From: an uncultured Clostridium sp.
GTDB taxonomy: Bacteria; Bacillota; Clostridia; TANB77; CAG-508
Reading direction: 5' to 3'
Length of the DNA stretch: 8,959 nt
NCBI GenBank assembly: GCA_946008205.1
Contig: CAMGAZ010000044.1
Span: forward strand, 1 to 8,959
Part shown: one piece after another, positions 1 through 6,784 of the stretch
How positions within the stretch are numbered: position 1 is the first letter of the stretch
How the letters are laid out: each line of letters begins with the position of its first letter
Position numbers and translations under genes: made by a program
The notes under the pieces: model-generated
Told to the model about the DNA's origin: nothing
Database searches by the model: none
The model's input: the letters and a program-made list of their open reading frames with translations, nothing else

Positions 1-824
1 TAAGATTTTAAGCTCTTTAAGTCCCAAATTCCAATATATTTTGGGTAACTAATTACCGCTTTCATTAAAATCTCAAAAGGTAAGCTAAACGCTTTTTCAG
101 TTGGGCTCCATACAAAAGCACTTCCACTTGATATACCTGTAAGAATAACATAGTGTCCTTCTTTGTTTTTCATGTATCCACGATACAGAGCGTTGTTAAC
201 TCTCATAGGTACCCAAAAGCCATTTTTAAGATTTTCGATGACCTGTTCAACTGTTGTAAGTCTTGTCTTCTTAATTTCTTTTACATTTCCCAGTTGTTTA
301 ATTAGATTATCAAATAGTAGTTCACTGCATCCTAAACCTTCAACTGCACCGAGAACTGCTTCCAAGTGTTCCTTACTTTCTAAGCCCGAAAGTTCTATTT
401 TTCCCTTGAAATTTTCCTTCACCTGAATAGGATTCATAAAAGTATCAGAGAATACAATTTCAGGATATTTTGAGAATCTCCACATGCCGTAACCTTTGTC
501 TACAACTTCATGCACCCATTCTTCAAAAGTAATTTCAGAATCTGAATATTTTTTAAGAATGCAGTACGTTATAAAGCAATCATAGGCAAATTTCTCTAAA
601 TTCTCAATAGGATAAACATGAACATCTGATACATTTAATGCACTTAATGATTTTAATGCAATTTGAGAATCAAACTCTGGTGCATCGTTGATTGCAACCA
701 CGTCATCAATCTTTGAGAAATTAAATTTCCGGACTGATTTGCTCATTTTGTCGCACACTCTCGAGATAGTTATCCTCTTCATTGCGTTTTCTGTAGTCAA
801 TACCTGACAGTTTACTAAATTCAT
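1..824 (-). CDS. Unrecognised protein, possibly papain/C39-like fold in its C-terminal half (open at left edge)
   Basis: An open frame of 274 codons runs from ATG at 824-822 to the window edge, where the last two bases read TA. The next base decides whether the gene stops here (TAA or TAG) or continues. The start is supported by AAGGGAG eight bases upstream and a strong promoter at 872-900. I do not recognise the family. No signal peptide or membrane segment is seen, so it is probably cytoplasmic. The C-terminal third reads like the end of a C39/papain-like domain: residues around NGFWVPMRVNN, then GHYVILTGI, then FVWSPTEKAF and a final YIGIWDL. The GHYV histidine would be the catalytic one, but I find no convincing Cys-Gly partner motif; the only N-terminal candidate is Cys6 in VNCQVLT. 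The fold call is therefore a weak inference. The gene occupies the position downstream of recG where many Firmicutes carry rsmD, which suggests a rearranged or inserted locus. Confidence 0.7.
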   Translation of the reverse strand, partial: MNLVNCQVLTTENAMKRITISRVCDKMSKSVRKFNFSKIDDVVAINDAPEFDSQIALKSLSALNVSDVHVYPIENLEKFAYDCFITYCILKKYSDSEITFEEWVHEVVDKGYGMWRFSKYPEIVFSDTFMNPIQVKENFKGKIELSGLESKEHLEAVLGAVEGLGCSELLFDNLIKQLGNVKEIKKTRLTTVEQVIENLKNGFWVPMRVNNALYRGYMKNKEGHYVILTGISSGSAFVWSPTEKAFSLPFEILMKAVISYPKYIGIWDLKSLKS

Positions 825-871
825 AGATTTATCTCCCTTCTTTAGTTCAAAGCTCATGGCTTCATAGCGCT

Positions 872-900
872 ATTATACCATAGCCAATATATTCTGTCAA
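872..900 (-). promoter_or_regulatory. Consensus sigma-A promoter for the 1-824 gene
   Basis: On the minus strand TTGACA (900-895) and TATAAT (877-872) are both perfect and separated by exactly 17 bases. TG one base before the -10 makes it an extended -10 as well. It starts five bases past the recG stop codon, so the downstream gene has its own strong promoter and need not depend on recG read-through. A 10-bp perfect palindrome, ATAGCGCTAT (864-873), overlaps the end of the -10 and the expected transcription start, and could be an operator. Confidence 0.85.
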
Positions 901-904
901 TTTT

Positions 905-2956
905 TTACAATTCAATTCTTTCTTCTCTTACCTTGGCCACTAGTTCTTTTAGCTTTCTATTTTCTTCTTTTTCTAGTTTGGAATCTTTCATCTCTATCTT
1001 TAAAGCTAATTCTTGAACTTGCTTTAAAATTTTTACATCTTCAAATACATTTGCAATTTTAAATTCTGGGAGCCCATGTTGTTTCGTTCCAAAAAATTCT
1101 CCTGCTCCTCTTAGCTCTAAATCCTTTTCGGCAATTTTGAAGCCATCCTCTGTTGTAGTCATTGTTTTCATTCTTTCTCTTACAATGTTTGAATTACTGT
1201 TATATTTTAATATACAATATGATTTAAACTCTCCTCTTCCAACTCTTCCTCTTAGCTGATGTAATTGTGCCAAGCCAAATCTTTCCGCATTTTCTATTAC
1301 CATTACATTTGCATTTGGTACATCAACTCCAACTTCTATTACTGTCGTTGAAACTAATATGCTAATTTTATTATCTTTAAAGTCTTGCATTATTTTTTCT
1401 TTATCTTTTGGCTTCATCTTTCCATGTAGAATCTCTACCTTATAATCTTTAAAAATTTCGTCCTTATAGCTTTCGGCAAGCTTTTCTACTGATTTTACAT
1501 CCATCATTTCTTCATTTTCATCTACAAACGGACATACTATGTAAGCTTGTCGTCCTTCATCTACATTCTTTTTTATAAATGCTATTATCCTGTCGGTCAT
1601 GTTGTCTTTTACGGCAAGGGTATCTATTTTCTTTCTATTTGGAGGTAATTCATCTATTATCGATATATCTAAGTCACCATATACAATTATTGCAAGAGTT
1701 CTTGGAATTGGAGTTGCAGTCATAACAAGTATATCTGGGTTGTTCCCTTTGCCAGCTATAGTACTTCTTTGCTTTACTCCAAATCTGTGTTGTTCGTCTG
1801 TAATCACTAATCCCAGGTTTTTAAATTCAACGTTATCCTGTAATAATGCATGAGTACCAATTATAATGTCTATCTCTCCATTTTTTAGTTTATCTAGTAC
1901 TCTTTCCTTTTGCTTTTTTGTAAGGCTACTTACCAATAGTTCACATCTGATTCCAAACTTAGCTAATATTTTATTGAAGTTTTCTATATGCTGCCCAGCC
2001 AAAATAGTAGTTGGAGCCATTACAGCTGCTTGATAACCACTTTTTACTGCTTTATAGGCTGCAATCATGGCAACAACTGTTTTACCTGAGCCAACATCCC
2101 CTTGTAGCAGTCTATTCATTGGTTTTTCAGATTCCATATCATTGTCAATTTCTTCTAAAACTCTTAATTGCGCTTTAGTTAATTTAAATGGTAGTGTGTT
2201 TATTACATCTGACATATGTACATCTTTACTATATTTTATACCTCTTATTTCATTATTATATTGTTCCTTTAGACTTAGTAAGGCTAATTGAAAGGTAAGC
2301 AATTCTTCAAAAACTAGTCTATTTCTAGCTTTTGCCAGGTTGTCTAGTGAATCTGGAAAGTGTACTTTCCTTATTGATTCATCCGCCCCCATAAGGTGAT
2401 ATTCACTTTTTATGTATTCTGGCAGGGTTTCTCCAATCTCTTCATCTATCATTTGTAACGCACGTTCTACAGCCTGCCTTATTGCTGTCTCAGATAAATT
2501 TTTAGTTGTCGAATAAATTGGGACTATTTTCCCTGTGTTTTTATTTTCACCTTCTGCATCAAAAACGGGAGATGCCATTTCTATCTGTCCTAATTTTTTT
2601 GTAATTTTTCCAAAAAATTTATATCTTTCTTTTGCGTGTATTTTAGTTTTAATATAATTTTGGTTAAACCACGTAATTAAGCATCTCCCCGTATCATCTT
2701 GTACTAAAACTTTAGACACTGTCATATTCTTTCTTAATTTGAACACGGAAACACCAGATACAGTAACAGCTTCTATTAAAGCTTCTTCTCCATCTTGAAG
2801 TTCTTCTATTTTCTTTATTTTAGTTCTATCTTCATATGCTCTTGGATAATAGTTAATTAAATCTTCTACTGTATATACTCCCAACAGATTAAATAGTTTT
2901 ACTCTATTGGGACCTACGCCTTTGATATATTGAACACTCTGTTTTAAATCAATCAT
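905..2956 (-). CDS. recG: ATP-dependent DNA helicase RecG
   Basis: RecG is a monomeric superfamily 2 double-strand DNA translocase that remodels stalled replication forks and branch-migrates Holliday junctions. The 683 residues match the usual family length. The N-terminal region contains the helix-hairpin-helix-like IKGVGPNRVKLF (11-22) and an OB-type wedge domain (about 58-150). The motor shows motif I GDVGSGKT (286-293), the DEQH box (387-390), motif III TATPIPRT (413-420) and motif VI QLRGRVGRG (567-575). The RecG-specific C-terminal stretch follows, with DLELRGAGEFFGTKQHG (about 612-628). All catalytic residues are intact. The ATG is preceded by AGAGGG, seven bases away. The usual neighbours (DAK2/YloV upstream, rsmD and coaD downstream) are absent; instead a DUF4363 gene lies upstream and an unknown gene downstream. 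No terminator is visible after the stop, so some read-through into the downstream gene is possible. Confidence 0.98.
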   Translation of the reverse strand: MIDLKQSVQYIKGVGPNRVKLFNLLGVYTVEDLINYYPRAYEDRTKIKKIEELQDGEEALIEAVTVSGVSVFKLRKNMTVSKVLVQDDTGRCLITWFNQNYIKTKIHAKERYKFFGKITKKLGQIEMASPVFDAEGENKNTGKIVPIYSTTKNLSETAIRQAVERALQMIDEEIGETLPEYIKSEYHLMGADESIRKVHFPDSLDNLAKARNRLVFEELLTFQLALLSLKEQYNNEIRGIKYSKDVHMSDVINTLPFKLTKAQLRVLEEIDNDMESEKPMNRLLQGDVGSGKTVVAMIAAYKAVKSGYQAAVMAPTTILAGQHIENFNKILAKFGIRCELLVSSLTKKQKERVLDKLKNGEIDIIIGTHALLQDNVEFKNLGLVITDEQHRFGVKQRSTIAGKGNNPDILVMTATPIPRTLAIIVYGDLDISIIDELPPNRKKIDTLAVKDNMTDRIIAFIKKNVDEGRQAYIVCPFVDENEEMMDVKSVEKLAESYKDEIFKDYKVEILHGKMKPKDKEKIMQDFKDNKISILVSTTVIEVGVDVPNANVMVIENAERFGLAQLHQLRGRVGRGEFKSYCILKYNSNSNIVRERMKTMTTTEDGFKIAEKDLELRGAGEFFGTKQHGLPEFKIANVFEDVKILKQVQELALKIEMKDSKLEKEENRKLKELVAKVREERIEL

Positions 2957-2982
2957 AAATAATCCCTCTTTTTATTATACAT

Positions 2983-3013
2983 ATTATATATCACAAACAT
3001 ATGTTTTTGTCTA
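2983..3013 (-). promoter_or_regulatory. Probable recG promoter with a palindromic spacer
   Basis: On the minus strand TAGACA (3013-3008, five of six matches to TTGACA) is followed after 17 bases by TATATA (2990-2985), or after 19 bases by a perfect TATAAT (2988-2983). A second TATAAT lies at 2979-2974 without a matching -35. The spacer contains a perfect 12-bp palindrome, AAACATATGTTT (2995-3006). In DNA this AT-rich, a palindrome of that length may be chance, so a regulator site is only a possibility. Confidence 0.5.
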
Positions 3014-3020
3014 TACATAT

Positions 3021-3449
3021 TTAAAATAAATTTATAAATTGCATAGATTCTTTCTCTTTTATATGGTTCAAGATATATTGGCAATTCTCTAATTCCGGAA
3101 TTGCTTCTGTATATTCTTCTAATTCAAAGTAGCTATTAAATTTTGTCATTGCTGTATTTACTTTTTCTAATTCATCATGTTCAATATAAAATGCCGTTTT
3201 TTTATTGATCTTTTTCCAATCATTTTGCATTATTTTTATTTTCTCTTTTAACCTTTCCTTTGTCTCTTCGGTATCTCTCGTGCTATAACTTGATTTATCA
3301 TCTTTTTCCAACTCTTTTCCAATTGTTTTTATTTCATCTAACTGGCTATTTATTTTTGTAAAGCTATCCTTTGTATATTTTTGAGTTAGTGTATCTACCA
3401 AAATTATTGTAATTACTATTATTATTACTATAATAATTTCTTTCTGCAT
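3021..3449 (-). CDS. DUF4363 family membrane-anchored protein
   Basis: This 142-residue protein has one hydrophobic N-terminal segment (about 4-20, rich in Ile and Val) that acts as a signal anchor. A charged, helical, presumably extracytoplasmic domain follows. The domain carries the features I associate with DUF4363: a tryptophan near residue 77, the YIEHDELEKV stretch (about 88-97), and a C-terminal NHIKEKES helix ending in asparagine-leucine-phenylalanine. The family has no established biochemical function. The ATG directly abuts the TAG stop of the DUF421 gene. Its Shine-Dalgarno GAAGGAG lies inside the last codons of that gene, so the two are translationally coupled and probably act together. 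DUF421 and DUF4363 genes are commonly adjacent in Clostridia, as far as I recall. No signs of damage. Confidence 0.85.
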   Translation of the reverse strand: MQKEIIIVIIIVITIILVDTLTQKYTKDSFTKINSQLDEIKTIGKELEKDDKSSYSTRDTEETKERLKEKIKIMQNDWKKINKKTAFYIEHDELEKVNTAMTKFNSYFELEEYTEAIPELENCQYILNHIKEKESMQFINLF

Positions 3450-4163
3450 CTAAAAATCTCCTTCTTTTTTAGTCTTTATTTTCATCTCTTTTGAAGTTAA
3501 TTTTTTCTTACAATATTTATTTGCTTTCTCGTTCATTGTTACTATAAAGGCTTCTTCTGGCTTTATTTGAAATTTCTGAGTTTGCTTTTGAAGCCAATCA
3601 TAATTTTTTCCGATTTTTTTTAAGTTTTCTGTCATTATCTTACCGTCAATGACAAGATTATATGAAATTCCTTCGTAATCTGGCATTATATTGAAATCCT
3701 CAGGTGTTGTGTTTCTTTTATTCGGCTTCTGAATTACAGAAATATCTCCACTAGTTTCTAAGATTGCAAATTCAACATCTCCAAGATTCATAACGTTGCT
3801 GCTTCTAAGTTTTTCTTCTAACTCATTTAGAGTAAATCTTTCTTTCTTCATTTTTTGTTCATCTATTCTGCCTTTGTATATTAATATTGTTGGCTTTCCG
3901 CATATAAATTCTCTAATTTTGCTACTTTTGATGTTTAATATAGATATAATTAGGTGCATCACTAATAATCCTAATATAGGTATTATTCCATTTGATATTG
4001 GGATTCCAATATCAGCCATTGGTATTGATGCAAGATCTGCTATCATAATTGAAATTGCAAGCTCAAATGGTTGCATTTGTCCAATTTCTCTTTTTCCCAT
4101 TAGTCTCATTACAATTAAGACTATAATATATATAATTATTGACCTTATAAAAATAGCTAACAT
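3450..4163 (-). CDS. DUF421 (YetF-like) membrane protein
   Basis: This 237-residue protein has three N-terminal membrane helices (about 3-22, 37-55 and 58-80) followed by a soluble YetF-type domain. Family hallmarks are the start MLAIFIRSIIIY, the RLMGKREIGQMQPFE loop after helix 1, and the C-terminal VIDGKIMTENLKKIGK segment. The Bacillus relatives (YetF, YrbG, YdfR) are membrane proteins of unsettled role; roles linked to spores and to membrane potential have been suggested. The frame is open 16 codons further upstream to a TTG at 4211. I choose the ATG at 4163-4161 because AGAAGGA lies eight bases before it and because the family normally starts with ML-IFIR. The C-terminal tail after about residue 205 is rich in lysine. 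It is the first gene of a two-gene unit with the DUF4363 gene. Confidence 0.9.
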   Translation of the reverse strand: MLAIFIRSIIIYIIVLIVMRLMGKREIGQMQPFELAISIMIADLASIPMADIGIPISNGIIPILGLLVMHLIISILNIKSSKIREFICGKPTILIYKGRIDEQKMKKERFTLNELEEKLRSSNVMNLGDVEFAILETSGDISVIQKPNKRNTTPEDFNIMPDYEGISYNLVIDGKIMTENLKKIGKNYDWLQKQTQKFQIKPEEAFIVTMNEKANKYCKKKLTSKEMKIKTKKEGDF

Positions 4164-4319
4164 AAATATATTCCTTCTATATATTTTACGATATATAAAT
4201 TTATAGCGCAAATTTTTACTTTTATTTTCTACTAATATTTTTTTATTATTCGTTTATTTGAATAAATTAATTTATTTTGTGAATAATATGATTAAATACA
4301 TTATAGGAGGTTTTTTATT
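4164..4319. promoter_or_regulatory. Divergent intergenic region with 16-bp palindrome and plus-strand promoter candidate
   Basis: This region separates the DUF421 gene (minus) from the holin-like gene (plus). On the plus strand TTGAAT (4258-4263) and AATAAT (4282-4287), 18 bases apart, form a plausible promoter. AGGAGG at 4305-4310, nine bases before the ATG at 4320, is a full-strength Shine-Dalgarno site. A perfect 16-bp palindrome, AATAAATTAATTTATT (4261-4276), fills the spacer between the two hexamers and could be a repressor site. For the minus strand only a weak candidate is seen: TTGCGC (4211-4206) and TAAAAT (4188-4183), 17 bases apart. Confidence 0.45.
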
Positions 4320-4691
4320 ATGGATAATAACAATATTGAAACCAGAAGTTCTGCTCGTCCTAATGCCTTTGCTCAAGTAATTTTAAGATTTATAACTTCA
4401 GCAATCATCCTTGCAATAACAGCATTCTTTACACCTGGATTTACTATAAATAATATCTGGGCATTGGCACTAGCTGCAGTTGTCCTAACAGTTATAGATT
4501 TCTTACTTGTAAAATTTACAGGACTTCACGCAAGTGCTTTTGGAAAAGGATTTGTTGGTTTTATTTTAGCCGTTGCAGTTCTATATGTAACTCAATATTT
4601 CGTAGCTGGATATTCAATATCTTGGATTGCAGCCATAATCGGGGCTCTAATATATGGAGTAGTTGATTACTTTATACCTGACCAACAATAA
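4320..4691 (+). CDS. Small four-helix membrane protein, phage-holin-family type
   Basis: A 123-residue protein with a short polar N-terminus (1-17) and four hydrophobic segments (about 18-36, 45-65, 77-95 and 100-118). Conserved-looking turns are FFTPGF (36-41), an aspartate within helix 2 (VLTVID), LHASAFGKG (69-77) and IPDQQ at the end. The pattern matches the family widely annotated in Clostridia as 'phage holin family protein' (YvlD/Phage_holin_4_2 type). That name rests on topology; nothing nearby is phage-derived and no lysin gene is present, so a lysis function is unlikely. Its real role is unknown. It is a single-gene unit with its own promoter region and a strong Shine-Dalgarno site, and it ends 17 bases before a large terminator hairpin. 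Confidence 0.75.
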   Translation: MDNNNIETRSSARPNAFAQVILRFITSAIILAITAFFTPGFTINNIWALALAAVVLTVIDFLLVKFTGLHASAFGKGFVGFILAVAVLYVTQYFVAGYSISWIAAIIGALIYGVVDYFIPDQQ

Positions 4692-4708
4692 TCTATAATG
4701 TAATTAAA

Positions 4709-4784
4709 AAAGAGATTATGCTGTTTTATAAATTTGAATAAATTAGATTATCTATTCAAATTTATAAAAAGGTATAATCTCTTT
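4709..4784. terminator. Long bidirectional hairpin terminator between convergent genes
   Basis: The outer arms AAAGAGATTAT (4709-4719) and ATAATCTCTTT (4774-4784) pair over 11 bp. The inner arms TTTTATAAATTTGAATA (4724-4740) and its exact complement (4753-4769) pair over 17 bp. The GCTG/AGGT junction between them can form G-U, C-G and U-G pairs in RNA, so the stem is almost continuous over about 31 positions. The loop is 4741-4752. On the minus strand the outer arm runs straight into six uridines, which is a good terminator for the 4807-5472 gene. On the plus strand the tail is only TTTATTTAT, so termination of the holin-like gene is weaker by this criterion. Confidence 0.8.
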
Positions 4785-4806
4785 ATTTATAAAAAATACT
4801 GAAGCT

Positions 4807-5472
4807 TTATTTTTTATCTACTATTTCGCTTTTACATTTATATATGCTATTTTCTGGTACAACCCCTCTTACAGATGATAATGGATATATATTAGAGTTC
4901 TTGCCAATAATAGTACCTGGATTCAATACGCTTCCACATCCCACTTCTACATTATCTCCCAGCATCGCACCTACTTTTTTCAATCCTGTTTCCATCTTGT
5001 CTGTGCCATTTTTTATGACAACCAATTTTTTGTCCGATTTCACATTTGAAGTAATTGCACCCGCTCCCATATGAGCTTTATATCCTAGAATCGAATCTCC
5101 AACATAATTATAATGAGGTACTTGCACTTTATTAAATAATATTACATTTTTTAACTCTGTCGAGTTTCCTACAACAGTACCTTCTCCAACTATGGCATTC
5201 CCACGTATGAATGCACAATGTCTTATTTCTGCATCCTTGCATATTATAGCAGGTCCGTGTATATATGCAGATTCAAATACTTTTGCTGTTTTATGTATCC
5301 ATACATTCTCCCCAATTTTATTATATTCTTCCTGAGGCAACTTGCTTCCAAGTTCTAATATATATTCACTTATGTGTGGCAATACTTCCCAAGGGTATGT
5401 ATATTGTTCTAGCAAATCCCTTGCAATAGTTTCATCTAAATCATATAAATTTTTAATTTTACATTCTTCCAT
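4807..5472 (-). CDS. GlmU-C-like left-handed beta-helix acyltransferase
   Basis: A 221-residue cytoplasmic hexapeptide-repeat protein. After a helical N-terminus (about 1-50, with LEQYTYPWEVLPHI at 21-34) it forms a left-handed beta-helix (about 52-205). The helix resembles the acetyltransferase half of GlmU: R90 in FIRGNAIVGEG, K108 in STELKN, H120 and Y123 in VPHYNYVGDS, GAGAIT (136-141), and N143. These align by eye with E. coli GlmU R333, K351, H363, Y366 and N386. E. coli N377 is replaced by histidine (H134). There is no nucleotidyltransferase domain, which sits instead on the upstream gene product. Transfer of an acetyl or related acyl group to an amino sugar phosphate or nucleotide sugar is likely; the acceptor is unknown. 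AGAAGGA lies seven bases before the ATG. It is the second gene of a two-gene unit and ends at the large hairpin 4709-4784. Confidence 0.85.
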   Translation of the reverse strand: MEECKIKNLYDLDETIARDLLEQYTYPWEVLPHISEYILELGSKLPQEEYNKIGENVWIHKTAKVFESAYIHGPAIICKDAEIRHCAFIRGNAIVGEGTVVGNSTELKNVILFNKVQVPHYNYVGDSILGYKAHMGAGAITSNVKSDKKLVVIKNGTDKMETGLKKVGAMLGDNVEVGCGSVLNPGTIIGKNSNIYPLSSVRGVVPENSIYKCKSEIVDKK

Positions 5473-5494
5473 TTGAAATCCTTCTTTCTATTTT

Positions 5495-5543
5495 GTCCCA
5501 TCGAGGGACAGGTGGGACCATTGAGAACCGTCCCTACTGGTTC
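5495..5543. repeat. GC-rich palindromic intergenic unit overlapping a stop codon
   Basis: The stretch 5495-5534 holds 25 G or C in 40 bases, about twice the local level. It contains four copies of one pentamer in alternating orientation: GTCCC (5495-5499), GGGAC (5505-5509), GGGAC (5514-5518) and GTCCC (5530-5534). These can form a small hairpin at 5495-5509 (loop of 5) and another at 5514-5534 (loop of 11). GAACC (5525-5529) and GGTTC (5539-5543) give an alternative pairing. The TAG stop of the upstream gene (5536-5534) lies inside the unit, so the unit contributes the last codons of that protein. It resembles REP-type dispersed palindromes; I recall similar GGGACGGTTC units in clostridial genomes but cannot verify that here. 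Confidence 0.65.
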
Positions 5544-6784
5544 CAATAGTTATTATATAATTTTTTTGCTGTGTCTGGGCTATCGTTTCCTTCTTTATTT
5601 TTTACAGGGGCAAAGTCGTTTTCTCTTTTTCCTCTTAAAATAGATATATCGTCAAAGAAGTTAAATGCATCAAATATGAATGCTTCAAATTTGTATGCGT
5701 TTGGTTCTCCTACTTCTATGAATTTACCATTTTCATTCATATAATTTGACTTCTTAAATGCTACATGATATGGCAAATGTATTTTAGACACTTTTTCTAA
5801 AGCTTCTATGCTAAATAAGTTGCACATTATGTGAGCTTCACCAAATAATAATTCTCCTTCTTCGTCTCTTTGTTCTGCCATTTTTTCTGGAAGTTCACTA
5901 TACTCTATAACGGATGGAACTCCATTTGCCTTGCAAAATACTCCAACCCTTTCTTTTGGATTTGCCTTAGCGACAGATTTTGATGCTACTTCATGTTTTT
6001 CTTCTATTGCTAAGCCAATTAAAATAGGGTCTACCATATTTAAAAGAACATTATCAACAGATCCTATAAATATCCATTTGATATTGTTTTGCTTTATTTC
6101 ATCCAAAACTCCAGACTTTGCCATAGCTCTATATATGCATCCATTTCCATCTGCAGCTTCTTTGATAGTATAATCTTTATCTATTATTAAATCTCCATTT
6201 TTCAATAGCAATGGTAAATTTCCTTGCATGAAGAATTTAACACTCTCCTTTGGATATCCAAAGTATGCGTGTTCTTCAAAGAACTTTACTGTCTCTTTAT
6301 TATTTTCCGTACTTGTCATTATATACCATGGTAATGTTACATTGTATTTTTTATTTGCTCTTTCAAGGTTCTCTGCTAATATTTGAAATAGATACTTTGC
6401 TTCAGGTTTTACATCTATTTTAAAAGTCCCTTTTGGTCCTTTATGTCCTAATCTCGTACCTTGACCACCAGCCATTGTTACTACTGCATATTGGCTATTT
6501 TTTATTACCTCTTCTCCTAAAGCTGTGTATCTATCCTTTTTCTCTTCTGTCAATTTATACTCATCAACATACCCAATGTGTTCTATCTTTTTTTCTAATA
6601 TCTCTGGTTCAGTCTTTGTTTCATCATATAATTTTTTTAATTGTTTAAAATCAATATTTAATATTTGCTTTACTATTTTTTCTTTTTTATTATCTTCTAT
6701 TTTTTCCAAAAATCTTAATATATTTTCTTGATTGTTCTCTTTTAATATCATTTTGGCTTGTTTTAATTCTTGTTCAGTATACAT
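5534..6784 (-). CDS. UDPGP type-1 (UAP1-like) nucleotide-sugar pyrophosphorylase
   Basis: The family transfers UMP from UTP to a sugar-1-phosphate, giving a UDP-sugar and pyrophosphate. The 416-residue protein has a helical N-terminal region (1-90) and a Rossmann-like catalytic core. The core shows the signature MAGGQGTRLG (104-113) with PKG (117-119), MTSTENN (156-162), YFG (174-176), the GNG turn (213-215), SVDN (242-245) and VIEYSEL (292-298). HVAFKK (340-345) and FEAFIFDAF (366-374) follow. These match eukaryotic-type UDP-GlcNAc/GalNAc pyrophosphorylases (UAP1) rather than bacterial GlmU or GalU. UDP-GlcNAc is the likeliest product; UDP-glucose or UDP-GalNAc cannot be excluded. The ATG at 6784 is the first start after an in-frame TAA, but it has no adjacent Shine-Dalgarno (see 6785-6828). 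It is first in a unit with the beta-helix acyltransferase, which together recall a split GlmU. The C-terminal codons run into the GC-rich repeat. Confidence 0.92.
   Translation of the reverse strand: MYTEQELKQAKMILKENNQENILRFLEKIEDNKKEKIVKQILNIDFKQLKKLYDETKTEPEILEKKIEHIGYVDEYKLTEEKKDRYTALGEEVIKNSQYAVVTMAGGQGTRLGHKGPKGTFKIDVKPEAKYLFQILAENLERANKKYNVTLPWYIMTSTENNKETVKFFEEHAYFGYPKESVKFFMQGNLPLLLKNGDLIIDKDYTIKEAADGNGCIYRAMAKSGVLDEIKQNNIKWIFIGSVDNVLLNMVDPILIGLAIEEKHEVASKSVAKANPKERVGVFCKANGVPSVIEYSELPEKMAEQRDEEGELLFGEAHIMCNLFSIEALEKVSKIHLPYHVAFKKSNYMNENGKFIEVGEPNAYKFEAFIFDAFNFFDDISILRGKRENDFAPVKNKEGNDSPDTAKKLYNNYWNQ

Noticed and set aside
163..426. Plus-strand reading frame of 87 codons
   Set aside because: It lies opposite the continuous 1-824 minus-strand gene, has no ribosome site and gives a low-complexity Ser/Phe/Leu-rich product.
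2995..3006. AAACATATGTTT palindrome as a shared operator with the similar ACATATGTTT at 6781-6790
   Set aside because: The second occurrence spans a start codon rather than a promoter, and short A/T-rich palindromes recur by chance in this composition.
3796..4206. Plus-strand reading frame of 136 codons, Ile-rich and hydrophobic
   Set aside because: It is the complement of the DUF421 coding sequence; the hydrophobicity reflects the complement of A-rich and membrane-helix codons.
4164..4211. Sixteen-codon N-terminal extension of the DUF421 protein from a TTG codon
   Set aside because: The ATG at 4163 has a good Shine-Dalgarno and matches the normal family N-terminus; the extension adds a basic stretch not typical of the family.
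4320..4691. A phage holin as evidence of a prophage
   Set aside because: The 'holin family' name rests on topology. There are no lysin, capsid, integrase or other phage genes in the window.
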